A stretch of DNA of 64,000 nt from Bugula neritina (taxonomy: Eukaryota; Bryozoa; Gymnolaemata; Cheilostomatida; Bugulidae): positions 4,081,128-4,145,127 of the forward strand of contig OZ037771.1 of NCBI GenBank assembly GCA_964035545.1. Direction: 5' to 3'. Of the stretch, positions 1 to 14,792 are shown one piece after another (within the stretch, counting starts at the first letter, position 1; every line of letters begins with the position of its first letter). A program made the position numbers and the translations under genes. The notes beneath the pieces are model-generated. The model was not told where the DNA came from. It made no database searches and saw only the letters and a list, made by a program, of their open reading frames with translations.

Positions 1-198
1 TTAAATCAAATAATCTACAAAGAGAATACAAAGTGAAAAACACACCTATTTCAAATCTGCCCTAAAATATTCTTTTGTGAGAACAATTTAATACATCAGT
101 TTTTAAATCTAAAAACTTTTACATCACGCGTGTTTCAAACTTCTTTAAACTATAAGAAATCTACGTGATCTATGTAAGTGTCAAGTAATATATTGCAG

Positions 199-3586
<3,388 letters not shown>

Positions 3587-4270
3587 CTTAGTACTAGCAG
3601 TTGAGTCAAGGGCACATAACTCTGCTAACAGAAGGTGTGGTATGGTAGTTGCATGTACATAATATGTGTTTTTATTAAACCTATACCAATATTCTCTTCA
3701 CCAATCTAGGACACTTCTAAATATCAACCATATGATATTATCATGTTGCATATGTTCATTCCAAATCGTATCACATTGGCTTTAAATTAAATAAATATGT
3801 TTATTTGCAAAAAAAATGGCATATACTTTAAATAATAAGATAGTTATCTAAGAGTATAATTAATAATGGTATTATTTTAAAACATGTAGCATTTGGTATA
3901 TTGTACAAGATATTATAAGTTATCCTAATAAACACACTCATATGCCACTAAAAACTGTATGTTCCACAAATGGTCAAAAATGTTTGTAAAAAGCGACAAT
4001 TTCACTAAAATTGGGCATTCAACACAATGTTGTGTCTTTAAATGAAAGATTAACTTATTCAATTAAAAATGATTAAATTAAACTTGGGCTATTAATTTTA
4101 CTAATTTTTATGAATCAAGCCCCATGAAAGCCCTATCAAGACCTTTCTAAAACTCAATCATGCTGAATAATACACAATGAGTCATAGATGACAACAACTC
4201 AGTGTAACTCCTGACTGATGACCTGTTTGAATGTGCTAGAACATGCTAGAATGTGCTAGAATGCCGTGGG
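3587..4270. other. Short convergent intergenic region ABCC5 / EFHC2
   Basis: Only 684 bp separate the two stop codons. It holds AT-rich 3'-UTR-like sequence, a poly(A) signal on each strand at 3790-3805, and a short tandem of the decamer AATGTGCTAG (about three degenerate copies, 4230-4262) just beyond the EFHC2 stop. No other gene seen. Confidence 0.6.
3790..3805. terminator. Possible bidirectional poly(A) signal
   Basis: AATAAA on the plus strand (3790-3795) and TTTATT (AATAAA on the minus strand, 3800-3805) are four bases apart and form a small palindrome between two convergent genes. Either gene could use it: about 205 nt past the ABCC5 stop and about 465 nt past the EFHC2 stop. Use is inferred only. 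Confidence 0.4.
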
Positions 4271-7200
4271 TTAGTTCTGTTGTTCTATTAGCGAGTTGAT
4301 GGCTTCTCCAAAGATGTCTCTCAGAAGAGTTGGATACTGAATTCTATGAACTTGATCAGCTGGAGACCTCTGAGACCAGCTCTGGTTGAAGACTCCTTGC
4401 TGGTAGTTTGTTGGCGGTGGTACTGGGTATGTCTTCCAGTCCATGTACTGGAGCAACTCTCTGTAGTTCACTTCCTCTCGCTCATTACGACTGCATCTGT
4501 AAAATACCATAAGAAGACTGCATGAGCACTTCCTTTACTACTTGCTAAAAACAATCACAAGAAACTAGAGGATTATGCAGGATCAAGATGAATTGAAAAT
4601 AAGACCATTTTTAATTCATTTGACTTTGATTTGAACAACTGAAGATTTGGAGGTAGGTGCAGTAATGGAGAAATTGAGAAAAGCCTGTGCTCTAAACTAG
4701 AAATGTAGCAAAAAAGTATGTTCTTGCAAAAATTTCAACTCGCAGCCCAAACCAAAATTTAATAAGAAAATTGAAGAATTTAGGCTTGAGTTACACTGAT
4801 GAGAAATAGGAGTTTGTAGGCTATCAGGCGTACCTAGAAACTAGAGTGGCCAGCATATCGCGTGGCACCGGGATCTTAACGGCCTTGCAAGCTGTCACCA
4901 CTTCATTCAGACACAAATACTCTGATTTCTGAGCATCTCTTTGGATGAGCGCTTCTTGGAGCTTGTTAGTTCGGATATCAAAGTTGTGTTTCCTGAGGCT
5001 ATCTTGTACAAGATAAATAAGGCCGGCTGTCTCCACGTCCCCATCTTGAGTTCTCTCCCTGCAACACAAAACCTATGCTACATTTGTTGGCAAGCTTCTT
5101 ATAAAAACTTGAAAAAACTTTTTGTTTGGTGTTTTGAAAAATTATTCAAGTTTACATATAAACTTTAGCATTCACATGTTGCAGTTAGCTTCCCTTATCT
5201 GTAATTGTTATATATTTGTAAAACAAATTTGATATTAATCAGTGTTAAGATAAAATGGTCAACACAAAGTAGAACTACAGAAACTATTATGCAATATATC
5301 ACATTATATTTATAATATTGTCATGAATTATATAACCAGTATATATTCAATTATTATGAAAATACTTTATATTAAAAAACACTGCAGTGTGTATTGGCAA
5401 ACAATGTGGTGAACTTAAGTTTCAAAACCATGGGAACCATGTCAAATTTTTTGAAAATATTGCTCTAAATCACACATTTCTACAAATAAAAGCCACCCGC
5501 ATAGTTTTTGATTTAAAATAATCTAAATTCTATATAACATTTTATTATCAAATTACAAACTCAAATACAAAGTGATCTTCACACAGCTATGTTTTGATTG
5601 CACACTGCTATCAGCCAATACCATAAAATTCTTCCAGCTAGTCAACGTGAATTGTAAGCTTACCCATAAACCCTGGCCAGGGTCATAATTTCCTGTGCGC
5701 TGATGGTAGAGCTGAGGAGCTGCACGAGTGCGACAAAGTCATCGTAGCTGATGTAACCGCTTCGAGATGGGTCACATTTCTGGAAAGCAGACAGAACTTC
5801 TTCCACCTGCTGACTCGGCGCGCCTCTCACTCTGTCAAGGATGGCTTGAGGGGCGCAGCGTGGGAACTACAACATTTCAAAATACCATCACTATGAACCA
5901 AGACTATTTTTGTAGATTTAAGTAGTAATAGTCCTTAGAAGACCTGGTTTAATGTTGTTAATTGTATGACATTATTTATTTTAGCTCCAAAATTTTGGGT
6001 TCAGACTATACATGTGTGTAGAATACATGGTACTGTTTACTATACACTGTATACCACACACTGTATACTACACTATGTTTATACCAGGAGGCTACAACTC
6101 ACCTCGTTTCCGTGGGCCTCCATGTATCTGAAGGCATATTCGTCGGCATCTATCAAGACAAATCTAAACTTGTTCAGCTCTACCAAATTACCGACAAACA
6201 TATCACTGGCCTTGTAGTACTCGCTTAGCTCAGTTCCATAGCGAGGTTGGTTGGGCTTCTTAACCCTCTGTCTCTCCAGAAACTTGCCACCACCCATACC
6301 TAAGTGCAGAGAACACAGGGCTTGTGAAATGTTAGATTTCTAGCATATTCCACACTAATAGACTAGAATACTTTATCTTATAAAATGTGTAAATAATAAC
6401 GGTGTGAAACGTGGTGTTCGGTGTTCATGTAAACATTTATTTCTAATTTGTTATTTTATTATTTTACTATTTTTTGTCATAATCTTAATAATTAATTGTA
6501 TCACTTATTGTAATAGTTTTAGTATTTTCGTGTATATATATTGTGGTAATAAATCACGGCTTCGGCCTCTTACGTTTATCAACTAACTCGAGCACGTTCT
6601 GTCTTTTCACGATAGCTGAAATAATATCACAAATCAACATAAAACATGGTGCCCCGAGTCTAATTATTATTAATATTACACTGAAATAACATGGAGCAAT
6701 TACTAGCGCCAAAACCATTAGCAGATGGACCGAATTTACCTGAGGAATGGAAGATTTTCAAACGTGACTTCGAACTTTTTTTAACTGCCACATCGAAAGA
6801 TACAGCCGAAGGCAAAGTGAAAACTGCATACCTACTTAGAACTATCGGTCGCCGAGGCAACCAAATATACGACTCTTTCAACTGGACTGACAACAATGAC
6901 AAAACTGACTATGACAAAGTTGTGACGCAGTTTGATGACTACTGCAAACCAAGAATAAACTTAGTGGCTAAGACTCACTCACTACTGACTTGTAAGCAAG
7001 GAAATAGAACTATTGACGAATTTTTGACTGAACTACATACCATTGCAGGACTATGTGACTTAAAAGACATGTACAACCGACTGATACTACAAGCACTGAT
7101 ATTGGGAATTGAAAGTGACAAGATTAGAAAGAAACTGTTTGACTTGACTGACTTTGACAAAGCAATTGAACTCTGCAGACGAGAAGAAGCATCGGCTATT

Positions 7201-10200
7201 GACTACAAGACTATGACTAAGGATAACACATATGGACTCGAACAAGTGAACTTGGTAAAACATAGACCTCCGACTCATCAATATCACTCTAATGACACTC
7301 GTAACACTGATAAACACAGAGGACAACTTTCACACACTCACTCTCAGCCCAACGTCAGAAAATCAGTTGGTGCTTCTAGGTGTGGAAACTGTGGAGGCAA
7401 TCACCCACCTCGAGCATGCCCAGCATATGGGAAACAGTGCAATCATTGCAAGAAATTTAACCACTTTGCTACATACTGCAGGTCACGCATGCATCATTAT
7501 CGCGACTCAACCGAAACAGCCAATCAAGTCACCTGGAATTACTCTTCAGACAGTGACTCTCAACATGTAAGTACTATCTCCACTACTGTACGAGATCGTA
7601 AATTATTAGCGATGCTCACTGCTAAGCAAGCAGATACTATTTATGACATTGAATTCCAACTTGACACTGGTGCATCATGCAATACTTTGAATACGATCGA
7701 CTACGACAAGCTAGGTAGACCGAAACTTACACCGACTGATACTGTACTAACTTTATATGACCAGAGCAAGTGTGCACCACTAGGGTGGACACGGATACAG
7801 ATACTAAACAAGCAAGGATGTTACACTACATTAAAATTCCTAGTTGTGGAAACCACCCAACATAGCTTGCTGTCATGGAAATCATGTTTGCACCTGGATT
7901 TATTACAAATGCCCAGCACCAAAAGCGAGAATGTAAACTTTGCCACTACTGACCCAGACCTTCAGACTTTACTGACTAACTTTGATGACATATTTACCGG
8001 ACTTGGAAAGTTTGAACAGGAATATAGGATAGAGCTAAGACCTGAAGCTGTACCAGTGCAAGTCCGACCGCGGAAGGTGCCCTTGTCGATGAAATCAGAT
8101 CTCATCAAGACTATTCTTGAACTAGAACAACGTCAAATTATCGCTAAGGTAGAAGCACCTACAGACTGGATAAGCCATCTACAACCAGTGCGCAAGCCTA
8201 ATGGAAAGATACGCATCTGCATAGATCCGCAAAATCTCAACCAAGCAATTAAACGAAACCACGCTGTCATGCCAACATTGGAAGATGTTTTGCCACAACT
8301 CAACGGTGCCAAGTTTTTCTCCTTGTGTGACGCCAAAGAAGGTTTCTATCAAATTCCCCTAGCTGAGGAATCTACAGACTTGACAACTTTCTGGACTCCC
8401 ATAGGAAAGTACAAGTACCTAAGGCTACCCTTTGGAATTGCATCAGCGCCGGAGGAGTTTCAGAGAAGGCTCACGGAAAATCTTGCTGGTCTTGATGGCA
8501 TCACCATAGTTGCAGATGACATCCTAATTTTTGGAAGCACAAGGAAAGAGCATGATAGAAACCTTGAAGCGCTCTTCAAACGTGCTCGACAGACAGGACT
8601 GAGACTGAACAAGGAAAAATCCCGCTTCCTTCAGGACGAACTACCTTACATCGGACACATACTGACAACTAATGGACTTAAACCAGATCCTAACAAAGTA
8701 AAAGCCATTCTTAAGATGAAACCTCCCTCATCTCCACAGGGAGTAAAACGATTCCTTGGTCACATCACATACATGTCAAAATTTATTAGCAACCTAGCAT
8801 CGGAATCTGAACCATTACGACGTTTACTGACACAAGACAATGCTCAAGACTTTCACTGGACTGACGACCAAATGAACGCTTTTAATAGACTGAAGACCTT
8901 ACTAACTGACTCAGAAACTCTACAATACTTTGACTGCAACAAGCCAGTAACTATACAAACTGACGCTTCAAATGCTGGTGTGGGTGCAACACTCATGCAA
9001 GGAGGCAAGCCTGTAGCATATGCATCTCGCAGTTTAACAAAATCGGAACAGAACTATGTGCCACTAGAGCTTGAGTGCCTTGCCATAGTGTTTGGCACTG
9101 AACGCTTTGACCAGTATATCTTTGGTCACCATGCTGTCACTATCCAAACTGACCACAAACCCCTTGTATCTATTTTCAGGAAATCCATTCATAAGGCATC
9201 TCGGAGGTTGCAGGCTATGCTTCTTCACTTACAAAGATACCCCAACATTAAGGTAACTTGGCAAAAGGGTGCTGAACAGATCACGGCTGACTTACTCTCA
9301 AGAGACTCATACTTTGACTCCCCCAACTATCAACAACTACCAGAACACATTTTTCACATTGACTCTCAAAATAATGATACTCCTGTTTGTGACGACTTAA
9401 TTGACAACATTAGGACTGCTACTGCACAGGACAATGAACTTATGACACTGACAAACCTTATTAAACATGACTGGAACATTGCCAACTGCACAACTCACGA
9501 CAAGTACAAACACTTTCAGGACGAACTATCTATTGACAATGGCATTGTTTACAAAGGACTACGAGCCATTATTCCAAAGACACTCCAGAGAAAGTTTCTC
9601 CAACTACTTCACGCCGGCCATAATGGGATTAACTCCACACTAAGACGTGCCCGCCACACAGTGTTTTGGCTTGGCATCACCAATGACATCAAAAACAATA
9701 TTGCTAACTGTCGACAATGTCAACTGGATGCTCCCCGGCAACAGAAGGAAACACTTTTACTCCACACAGTTCCCCAACGACCCTGGACCAAAGTAGGAAT
9801 TGACTTGTTTGAATACAATCACACTCACTACATTACTATTGTTGACTATACGACTGACTACCTTGAATATGACCGACTGGACAACCAAACAGCAGAGGCT
9901 GTTATCAACTCCATAAAGCGCTGTTTTGGACGCCTGGGAATACCCAGACAGGTTCACACTGACAACGGACCACAGTTTACCTCGCACCAGTTTTCCACTT
10001 TCAGCCAATCATGGAATTTCACACACACCACCAGCTCTCCATATCATCCTCAGTCCAATGGGAAGGCAGAGTCTGCCGTGAAGATAGCCAAACGTATACT
10101 CCGCAGATGTGAAGAGCCCGAACTTGCGTTACTGGAACATCTCAACACCACCAAAGAAGGCCTGACGGCCAGCCCAATTCAGCAACTTATCGGAAGACCC

Positions 10201-13200
10201 ACCAGGTCAGTACTCCCACAAGTTCGGCCAGAAACAGAGAACAACCAAGGTTGGTGGGAAAAGCAGGGCCGCAATGAAAAACTGCAGCAGAGATGCAATG
10301 ACGGTGCAAGAGATTTGGCAGTGCTGAAAGAAGGGCAACCAGTTTTGGTTCGAGACTGGAGTCAGCACCGGAGAAAATGGCAGGAGGCGCAAATTAACAA
10401 ACAATTGAGTAGCAGAGCCTATGCCATACAACTTAACAACAACCTCTTACGGAGAAACCGGCGAGACATCAGACCACTCGTCACGGAGCCAGCGAGTCCT
10501 GAGACACCAAAGGATCCTAAACAAAACGCTAGTAGTACCCAGGTTGACACCACCGAGAGCGCCAATCATAGCGACAATCTAAGACGTTCAACCAGAGAAC
10601 GGAAGCCACCTAGTTGGATGGCAGACTATGTGCCCTCTTAAAACAATCATATCTAAATAGCTTTTTTCTATTCTGTGGGAGATGTTCGGTGTTCATGTAA
10701 ACATTTATTTCTAATTTGTTATTTTATTATTTTACTATTTTTTGTCATAATCTTAATAATTAATTGTATCACTTATTGTAATAGTTTTAGTATTTTCGTG
10801 TATATATATTGTGGTAATAAATCACGGCTTCGGCCTCTTACGTTTATCAACTAACTCGAGCACGTTCTGTCTTTTCACGATAGCTGAAATAATATCACAA
10901 ATCAACATAAAACACGTGGGACAGCTTTATATTTCAGAAATGTTATTTTGTACTTGTCACTCCATCAATCACTAGGTTAGTTGTACTATGCTATCTTGAT
11001 TTCTGTGTTACATACTAGACTCTAGAGCTTGAATTTTTATGTAACTTACTAGCCAGGGTTCTTAAGTTGACTATTAGCCTGGGTTCTATGTTACCTATTA
11101 GCTTGGATTTCTTTATGGGCTGCTAGCCTACACTTCTAGGTCAACTGTAGACCCACATTTTGTAATAATTTCTAGCCCAAGTTCCTATGCTGACTACTAA
11201 CCTGAGTTCCTTACTGGAGGCTCAAATACCAGGAGAGTGTCATCAGCCAGGAAGTAGCTGATGATGAATCGTCTGTCCATGTCAATAGGCTTAGTGGTTT
11301 CCATTTTAGCAAGAAATCGTAGTACGTTGCTCTCAAGGCCGCACCTGTTTCAAGCCAATCGTCATTTTTAATACATTAAACAACAAAAAAATTTTAAATT
11401 GGTCATAATAAACAGTTTTTGAAATTAGTAATTACTTTAAATTTAAAATTAAATGTTTTCTATATAATTCAATCTTATGAGCTTTTCGGCTGAGTATTTA
11501 GTTTTAGTATTTAGTCTCACCTGTCCTTCTCCATAAACTTGACAAAGTCTCGGCGAGGTGGTTTGGGCAGCAAACCGGCACAAGAACAGAGAGAGTCTTC
11601 CTCCGAACCAAATCCATTGTAAGGTGGGACCTCTTTGGCTCTGGGGGCTGCTGGTCCACTCTTATACGGGATAGGGGCACTCTCCTCTACAATCAGGTGT
11701 GAAACTGTTAATCCTACCCACATGGTGAGAGTTATAAACTCACGCAAGTTTATAGTCACTATTTCTGTGAGAACCCCTGATGAAAGGGGTTTTTAAAAGG
11801 GCTAAGGACTTATTCATATGTACACAAGGGCAATTATGACTGAATGTTTGTAAGAGTTATTTAATAGTCGACATGATATTTATTATCAGAAGTCATAGCG
11901 AGTTGCAATAAGTAAAAACAATCTCACGTTTGATGGGCATCTCATTCACACTGAGGAGTAATTGTGTTTATTACATCACTATTTCAGTAGATTTTATTTA
12001 ACAAAAAGGCTGCTATAGAAATATTTGCTATCTGTTGTTAGCTAGTCCTAAACATCATAAAGTTTAGCAAACAGATTCCAGCTGAAAAAATATTAACTGT
12101 TGTTTGGTCTACAATGGTAGTTAATTTGATATATCAATGATAAATTATTATGACATCCTATAGCTACAGCACTACATTATTCTTCAGTCTATGAAATTGA
12201 AAACAATTTGTGTTTTTAAAACTGTTCATTGGTTTACCCAAAAGAAATTATTTCGCAACGCAGATGAAAATTTAAGTAGTGCCAACTAGAAGGGTCTACA
12301 TGTATATAACTCATCACTATTAATTTATCTTATAATTAGATTTTCTAAGGCGAGGCTAGAATATATGGCATAAGTACTTACTGACTCCATATTTAGTTCT
12401 GTAGAATTCCTTGGTGAAATCATCACAATCACACAAAACTATCTTACGGCCCCAAACATTCAGTTGAGCCCCTATGCTAAGATCAGAGTCTTTGTAGCTG
12501 TCCACATTCACTGCCCCAGTCTGCAATGTACTTAAAGGTAGAGTCGTTTGGTAAACACATCAACTCAAAGAGACAAGGCAGCATATATACATATATATAA
12601 AGTTTTACTGACTGCTTTATTAAGATTTGCTTCATTAAAATTTAAAACAACTTATTATTTCAGGTGTTAATTTATTTTAATAAAAAATTGTAAAATTAAT
12701 AACTTAGTGCTACCTAGAAAAGTTTTTCATATCAATGATAACTTTTCATTTATGGAATGCGCTAAATCGTTCTATTAATTATCTTATGACTTACTTTCAA
12801 ACTGTCTAGGATGTATCTACTTCCGTGCCCAGTTGGCCCAAACACATTTAACACAGTTCTTTCAGTGATTTCTCCAGGTTGTTTCAGTGCCACAACATCT
12901 TTGGGAACTTTACCTCTACGGAGAAATACTGGGGCCGCATCTCGTCCAGAATTAGCAGGTATGACTTCTCGTATCTCAATAGTGTCATCAGCCAGGAAGT
13001 AGTGGAGTACCAGTTCTCGGGGGTCCCCAAACATGCTGTCTGTGTCATCCCAGAAACAGTAGAATCTGAGCACATGCCGGTCATGATCAAGAAACTGCTT
13101 CAGAGTGTCAAATCTCTCGTATGGCCTTAGTGGCTGCATAGACTCGTCCAGCTATAAATACATTGACACCACACATCACAATGGATAGATACACATGATG

Positions 13201-14792
13201 TGTGTGAAATGACAAATACGGGTGACAATTCTATTTTCCTGACTTGCATCTTTACTCAACTGTCTGTTGAAATAACTTTCTATAATTGTTGATTTATTTA
13301 TTTTTATTTCAGTATTCTTCTACTATGTAAGTATATGCTATAATATAGTATTTCACTTTCTTGTTATACAAAGCAGCATATAGTTTATTTAATTTACAAA
13401 TCAATGACTAATGTTTAACATACAGCCTTGCGATGGTCAGCGTAAGGATCGTTAGGAGTGCCATCTGGTGGCGGAACTCTCACACCCAATTTTGTCAGAA
13501 AGTTTCGGGAAAACTCATCACATGATGTTAGTTTAAAAACTCTGCCATACAGAGTGAGTTCTCTTCCAACATTGAAATCTTCTACAGTGTAGTACTTGGC
13601 ATCATTCGGTGGAGGTCGAGGTATTCTGCAACAACAATCATGCTATCATTCAGTTTCACATGTTTGAATTTTGCCAAATCAAGCTGTTTTATTTCCCTTA
13701 AAACTATGCATAATGAATTTATTCCTTAAATAATAGAAGACACATGTAAAATAATTGTCTACACCGGGATTCAAACCACAGACCTCCGGCTTGCAAGCAG
13801 GTGCACTAACCAATTACACCATAGGGACTGCTAGAAAAACTCAACACTACAACATACCTATGCCTTCTGATCAAAGTCCCTTGAGGTAGCCCAGCATTTT
13901 TTTGGCGTGGTTCAACAACCTGAATACTGTCATCTTCTAGGTAAAAGTAGATTAAGCAGGGCCTCACTCTATACTGCTCTTCTCTTCTCTCCACAACTGA
14001 CTCTTGAAAGTAGCTAAAACAGATGTTTTATAAGTTAAACTTTAAAATACAATTTGTTGATTGAAACTATAAAAATACTAATAAAAAGTTGCTAGTATAC
14101 AGTAACATAAATAACACTAATTATTAGGTATCATTTTGTTTGTATAATCAATATAGTAACAAGTAACAAAAACAGCTTTTCTGTCTATACTCAAGAATTG
14201 GCACGTTTTAATTATAAAACTTGCTTTTAAATATAATTATAATAGTTCTAATTTACAAAAACAATTAGTTTGGTATTTTCTGTTATACATTACCCATTAA
14301 AGCTTAGCACTTGTTTGTCAAATGCTACCCATGCTGGTTGGTTTGCTCCTTCACCACGAGGAAATACAGAATTCTTAGGTGTTAAATCTTGACCTGGCAA
14401 TGGTACGCCACCAATACCAGCCTTATCGTCCATCATTTTAGCAACATCTCGATTTACATAATCAAAGTGATGTGATTTATGAAACTTTTCTTTTCCAAGC
14501 TAGAAAAAATTAAAATACCATTTACAAATTTTAAAACTTAGATTACATTTAATTTAAAGCAACATAAAAATGACATAAAATTAAAGAAGTGAAATTATTA
14601 TACACTGAGAATCAAATTGGGCAGCTTATAGTTATTCTTAGCAATAAGAATATGATGAGAAAGCTATAACTATAAGTATAAGTATAAGACTTTCAAAATC
14701 ATTTTAATTTAAAAGAGTCATTACTCCCAGAAAACATTGAATAATCTTACATTTTTGCTAAAATTGTTTCCTGGCAAAAAGGGTAGAGCCAT
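4271..14792 (-). CDS. EFHC2: EFHC2 orthologue, DM10/EF-hand ciliary microtubule protein, complete
   Basis: Twelve exons in gene order: 14751-14792, 14294-14499, 13858-14013, 13424-13625, 12795-13151, 12382-12520, 11521-11686, 11202-11344, 6103-6299, 5664-5866, 4834-5058, 4271-4496. They join in phase to 753 aa, the usual EFHC2 length. The start [11 protein letters not shown] and the following GKEKFHKS are hallmarks of EFHC2. Three DM10 domains lie roughly at residues 74-180, 215-360 and 417-530, with blocks such as [28 protein letters not shown] and [19 protein letters not shown] single EF-hand-like loop ([13 protein letters not shown]) is near residue 567. DM10 proteins are microtubule inner proteins of motile cilia doublets, so a ciliated animal is implied. 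Intron 8 (6300-11201) is inflated by an antisense gypsy element. Exon 1 is only 42 nt. No break or missing domain. EFHC1 is the alternative, but the length and N-terminus favour EFHC2. Confidence 0.95.
4646..4800. repeat. Dispersed repeat, copy A (EFHC2 intron 11)
   Basis: About 150 bp containing GTGCAGTAATGGAGAAATTG, AAAGCCTGTG and AGAAATGTAGCAAAA match, in opposite orientation, the stretch at 30935-31085 in TM9SF2 intron 4. There is no coding capacity, and I cannot assign the family. Confidence 0.65.
6415..6646 (+). repeat. 5' LTR of the gypsy element
   Basis: Starts TGTTCGG and ends AAAACA (TG...CA). Internal signals: TATATATA at 6533-6540 and AATAAA at 6548-6553, which could serve as promoter and poly(A) signal. 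The sequence appears identical to 10683-10914. Confidence 0.93.
6647..6660 (+). promoter_or_regulatory. Primer-binding site (PBS)
   Basis: TGGTGCCCCGAGTC directly follows the 5' LTR. TGG complements the universal tRNA 3' CCA, so this is where a host tRNA would prime minus-strand synthesis. I do not recognise the tRNA species. Confidence 0.75.
6691..10641 (+). CDS. Gag-Pol polyprotein of the Ty3/gypsy element (1316 aa)
   Basis: A single ORF encodes gag and pol without a frameshift. Order: gag; two zinc knuckles near residues 231-264 (a CX2CX3HX4C variant, then CX2CX4HX4C); retropepsin LDTGAS near 324; reverse transcriptase with [10 protein letters not shown] near 579 and catalytic VADD near 607; RNase H with TDASNAG near 757 and TDHKPL; integrase with an HHCC zinc finger from about 974, then Asp about 1038, Asp about 1091 (TDNGPQF) and Glu about 1127 for the DDE triad. 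All catalytic motifs are present and there are no stops. Start choice: ATG 6691 is the first in-frame ATG and lies 31 nt after the PBS. The fused, env-less architecture fits a metazoan Ty3/gypsy lineage. Confidence 0.95.
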   Translation: MEQLLAPKPLADGPNLPEEWKIFKRDFELFLTATSKDTAEGKVKTAYLLRTIGRRGNQIYDSFNWTDNNDKTDYDKVVTQFDDYCKPRINLVAKTHSLLTCKQGNRTIDEFLTELHTIAGLCDLKDMYNRLILQALILGIESDKIRKKLFDLTDFDKAIELCRREEASAIDYKTMTKDNTYGLEQVNLVKHRPPTHQYHSNDTRNTDKHRGQLSHTHSQPNVRKSVGASRCGNCGGNHPPRACPAYGKQCNHCKKFNHFATYCRSRMHHYRDSTETANQVTWNYSSDSDSQHVSTISTTVRDRKLLAMLTAKQADTIYDIEFQLDTGASCNTLNTIDYDKLGRPKLTPTDTVLTLYDQSKCAPLGWTRIQILNKQGCYTTLKFLVVETTQHSLLSWKSCLHLDLLQMPSTKSENVNFATTDPDLQTLLTNFDDIFTGLGKFEQEYRIELRPEAVPVQVRPRKVPLSMKSDLIKTILELEQRQIIAKVEAPTDWISHLQPVRKPNGKIRICIDPQNLNQAIKRNHAVMPTLEDVLPQLNGAKFFSLCDAKEGFYQIPLAEESTDLTTFWTPIGKYKYLRLPFGIASAPEEFQRRLTENLAGLDGITIVADDILIFGSTRKEHDRNLEALFKRARQTGLRLNKEKSRFLQDELPYIGHILTTNGLKPDPNKVKAILKMKPPSSPQGVKRFLGHITYMSKFISNLASESEPLRRLLTQDNAQDFHWTDDQMNAFNRLKTLLTDSETLQYFDCNKPVTIQTDASNAGVGATLMQGGKPVAYASRSLTKSEQNYVPLELECLAIVFGTERFDQYIFGHHAVTIQTDHKPLVSIFRKSIHKASRRLQAMLLHLQRYPNIKVTWQKGAEQITADLLSRDSYFDSPNYQQLPEHIFHIDSQNNDTPVCDDLIDNIRTATAQDNELMTLTNLIKHDWNIANCTTHDKYKHFQDELSIDNGIVYKGLRAIIPKTLQRKFLQLLHAGHNGINSTLRRARHTVFWLGITNDIKNNIANCRQCQLDAPRQQKETLLLHTVPQRPWTKVGIDLFEYNHTHYITIVDYTTDYLEYDRLDNQTAEAVINSIKRCFGRLGIPRQVHTDNGPQFTSHQFSTFSQSWNFTHTTSSPYHPQSNGKAESAVKIAKRILRRCEEPELALLEHLNTTKEGLTASPIQQLIGRPTRSVLPQVRPETENNQGWWEKQGRNEKLQQRCNDGARDLAVLKEGQPVLVRDWSQHRRKWQEAQINKQLSSRAYAIQLNNNLLRRNRRDIRPLVTEPASPETPKDPKQNASSTQVDTTESANHSDNLRRSTRERKPPSWMADYVPS
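10675..10682 (+). promoter_or_regulatory. Polypurine tract
   Basis: GTGGGAGA lies immediately upstream of the 3' LTR, the expected place for the plus-strand primer. It is short and includes one T. Confidence 0.55.
10683..10914 (+). repeat. 3' LTR of the gypsy element
   Basis: 232 bp, starting TGTTCGG and ending AAAACA. By eye no difference from the 5' LTR (6415-6646). Followed by the TSD CGTGG. Confidence 0.93.
11041..11215. repeat. Degenerate minisatellite derived from the EFHC2 exon 8 donor
   Basis: About seven imperfect units of 23-27 bp on the plus strand: ACTATTAGCCTGGGTTCTATG and relatives. The last unit (about 11195-11215) is the real exon 8 / intron 8 junction of EFHC2 on the minus strand (GAACTCAG then GTTAGT). 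The other units look like diverged copies of that junction (for example GAACCCAG then GCTAAT). Confidence 0.65.
13757..13828 (-). repeat. tRNA-derived SINE or tRNA pseudogene (EFHC2 intron 3)
   Basis: On the minus strand the sequence has a pol III A box (TGGTGTAATTGG) and B box (GGTTTGAATCC) about 30 nt apart, and an anticodon-arm-like CTTGCAA loop. The acceptor and T stems pair poorly and the anticodon stem is one base short. It is therefore tRNA-like but probably not a functional tRNA. Confidence 0.55.

Larger units (their letters stand above)
6410..10919 (+). mobile_element. Full-length Ty3/gypsy LTR retrotransposon with 5-bp TSD
   Basis: The element spans 6415-10914 between two 232-bp LTRs that look identical by eye, and is flanked by the direct repeat CGTGG (6410-6414 and 10915-10919), the expected integrase footprint. 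A primer-binding site follows the left LTR and a purine-rich tract precedes the right one. One uninterrupted gag-pol ORF fills the interior; there is no env-like ORF. It sits in EFHC2 intron 8, antisense to that gene. Identical LTRs, an intact TSD and an open ORF indicate a recent, potentially active insertion. Confidence 0.95.

Noticed and set aside
7292-7570. Separate small gene inside the gypsy element
   Set aside because: An overlapping frame of the gag zinc-knuckle region without independent support.
13757-13828. Functional tRNA-Ala(TGC)
   Set aside because: A and B boxes are good, but the acceptor and T stems do not pair and the anticodon stem is a base short, so it is called a SINE or pseudogene.
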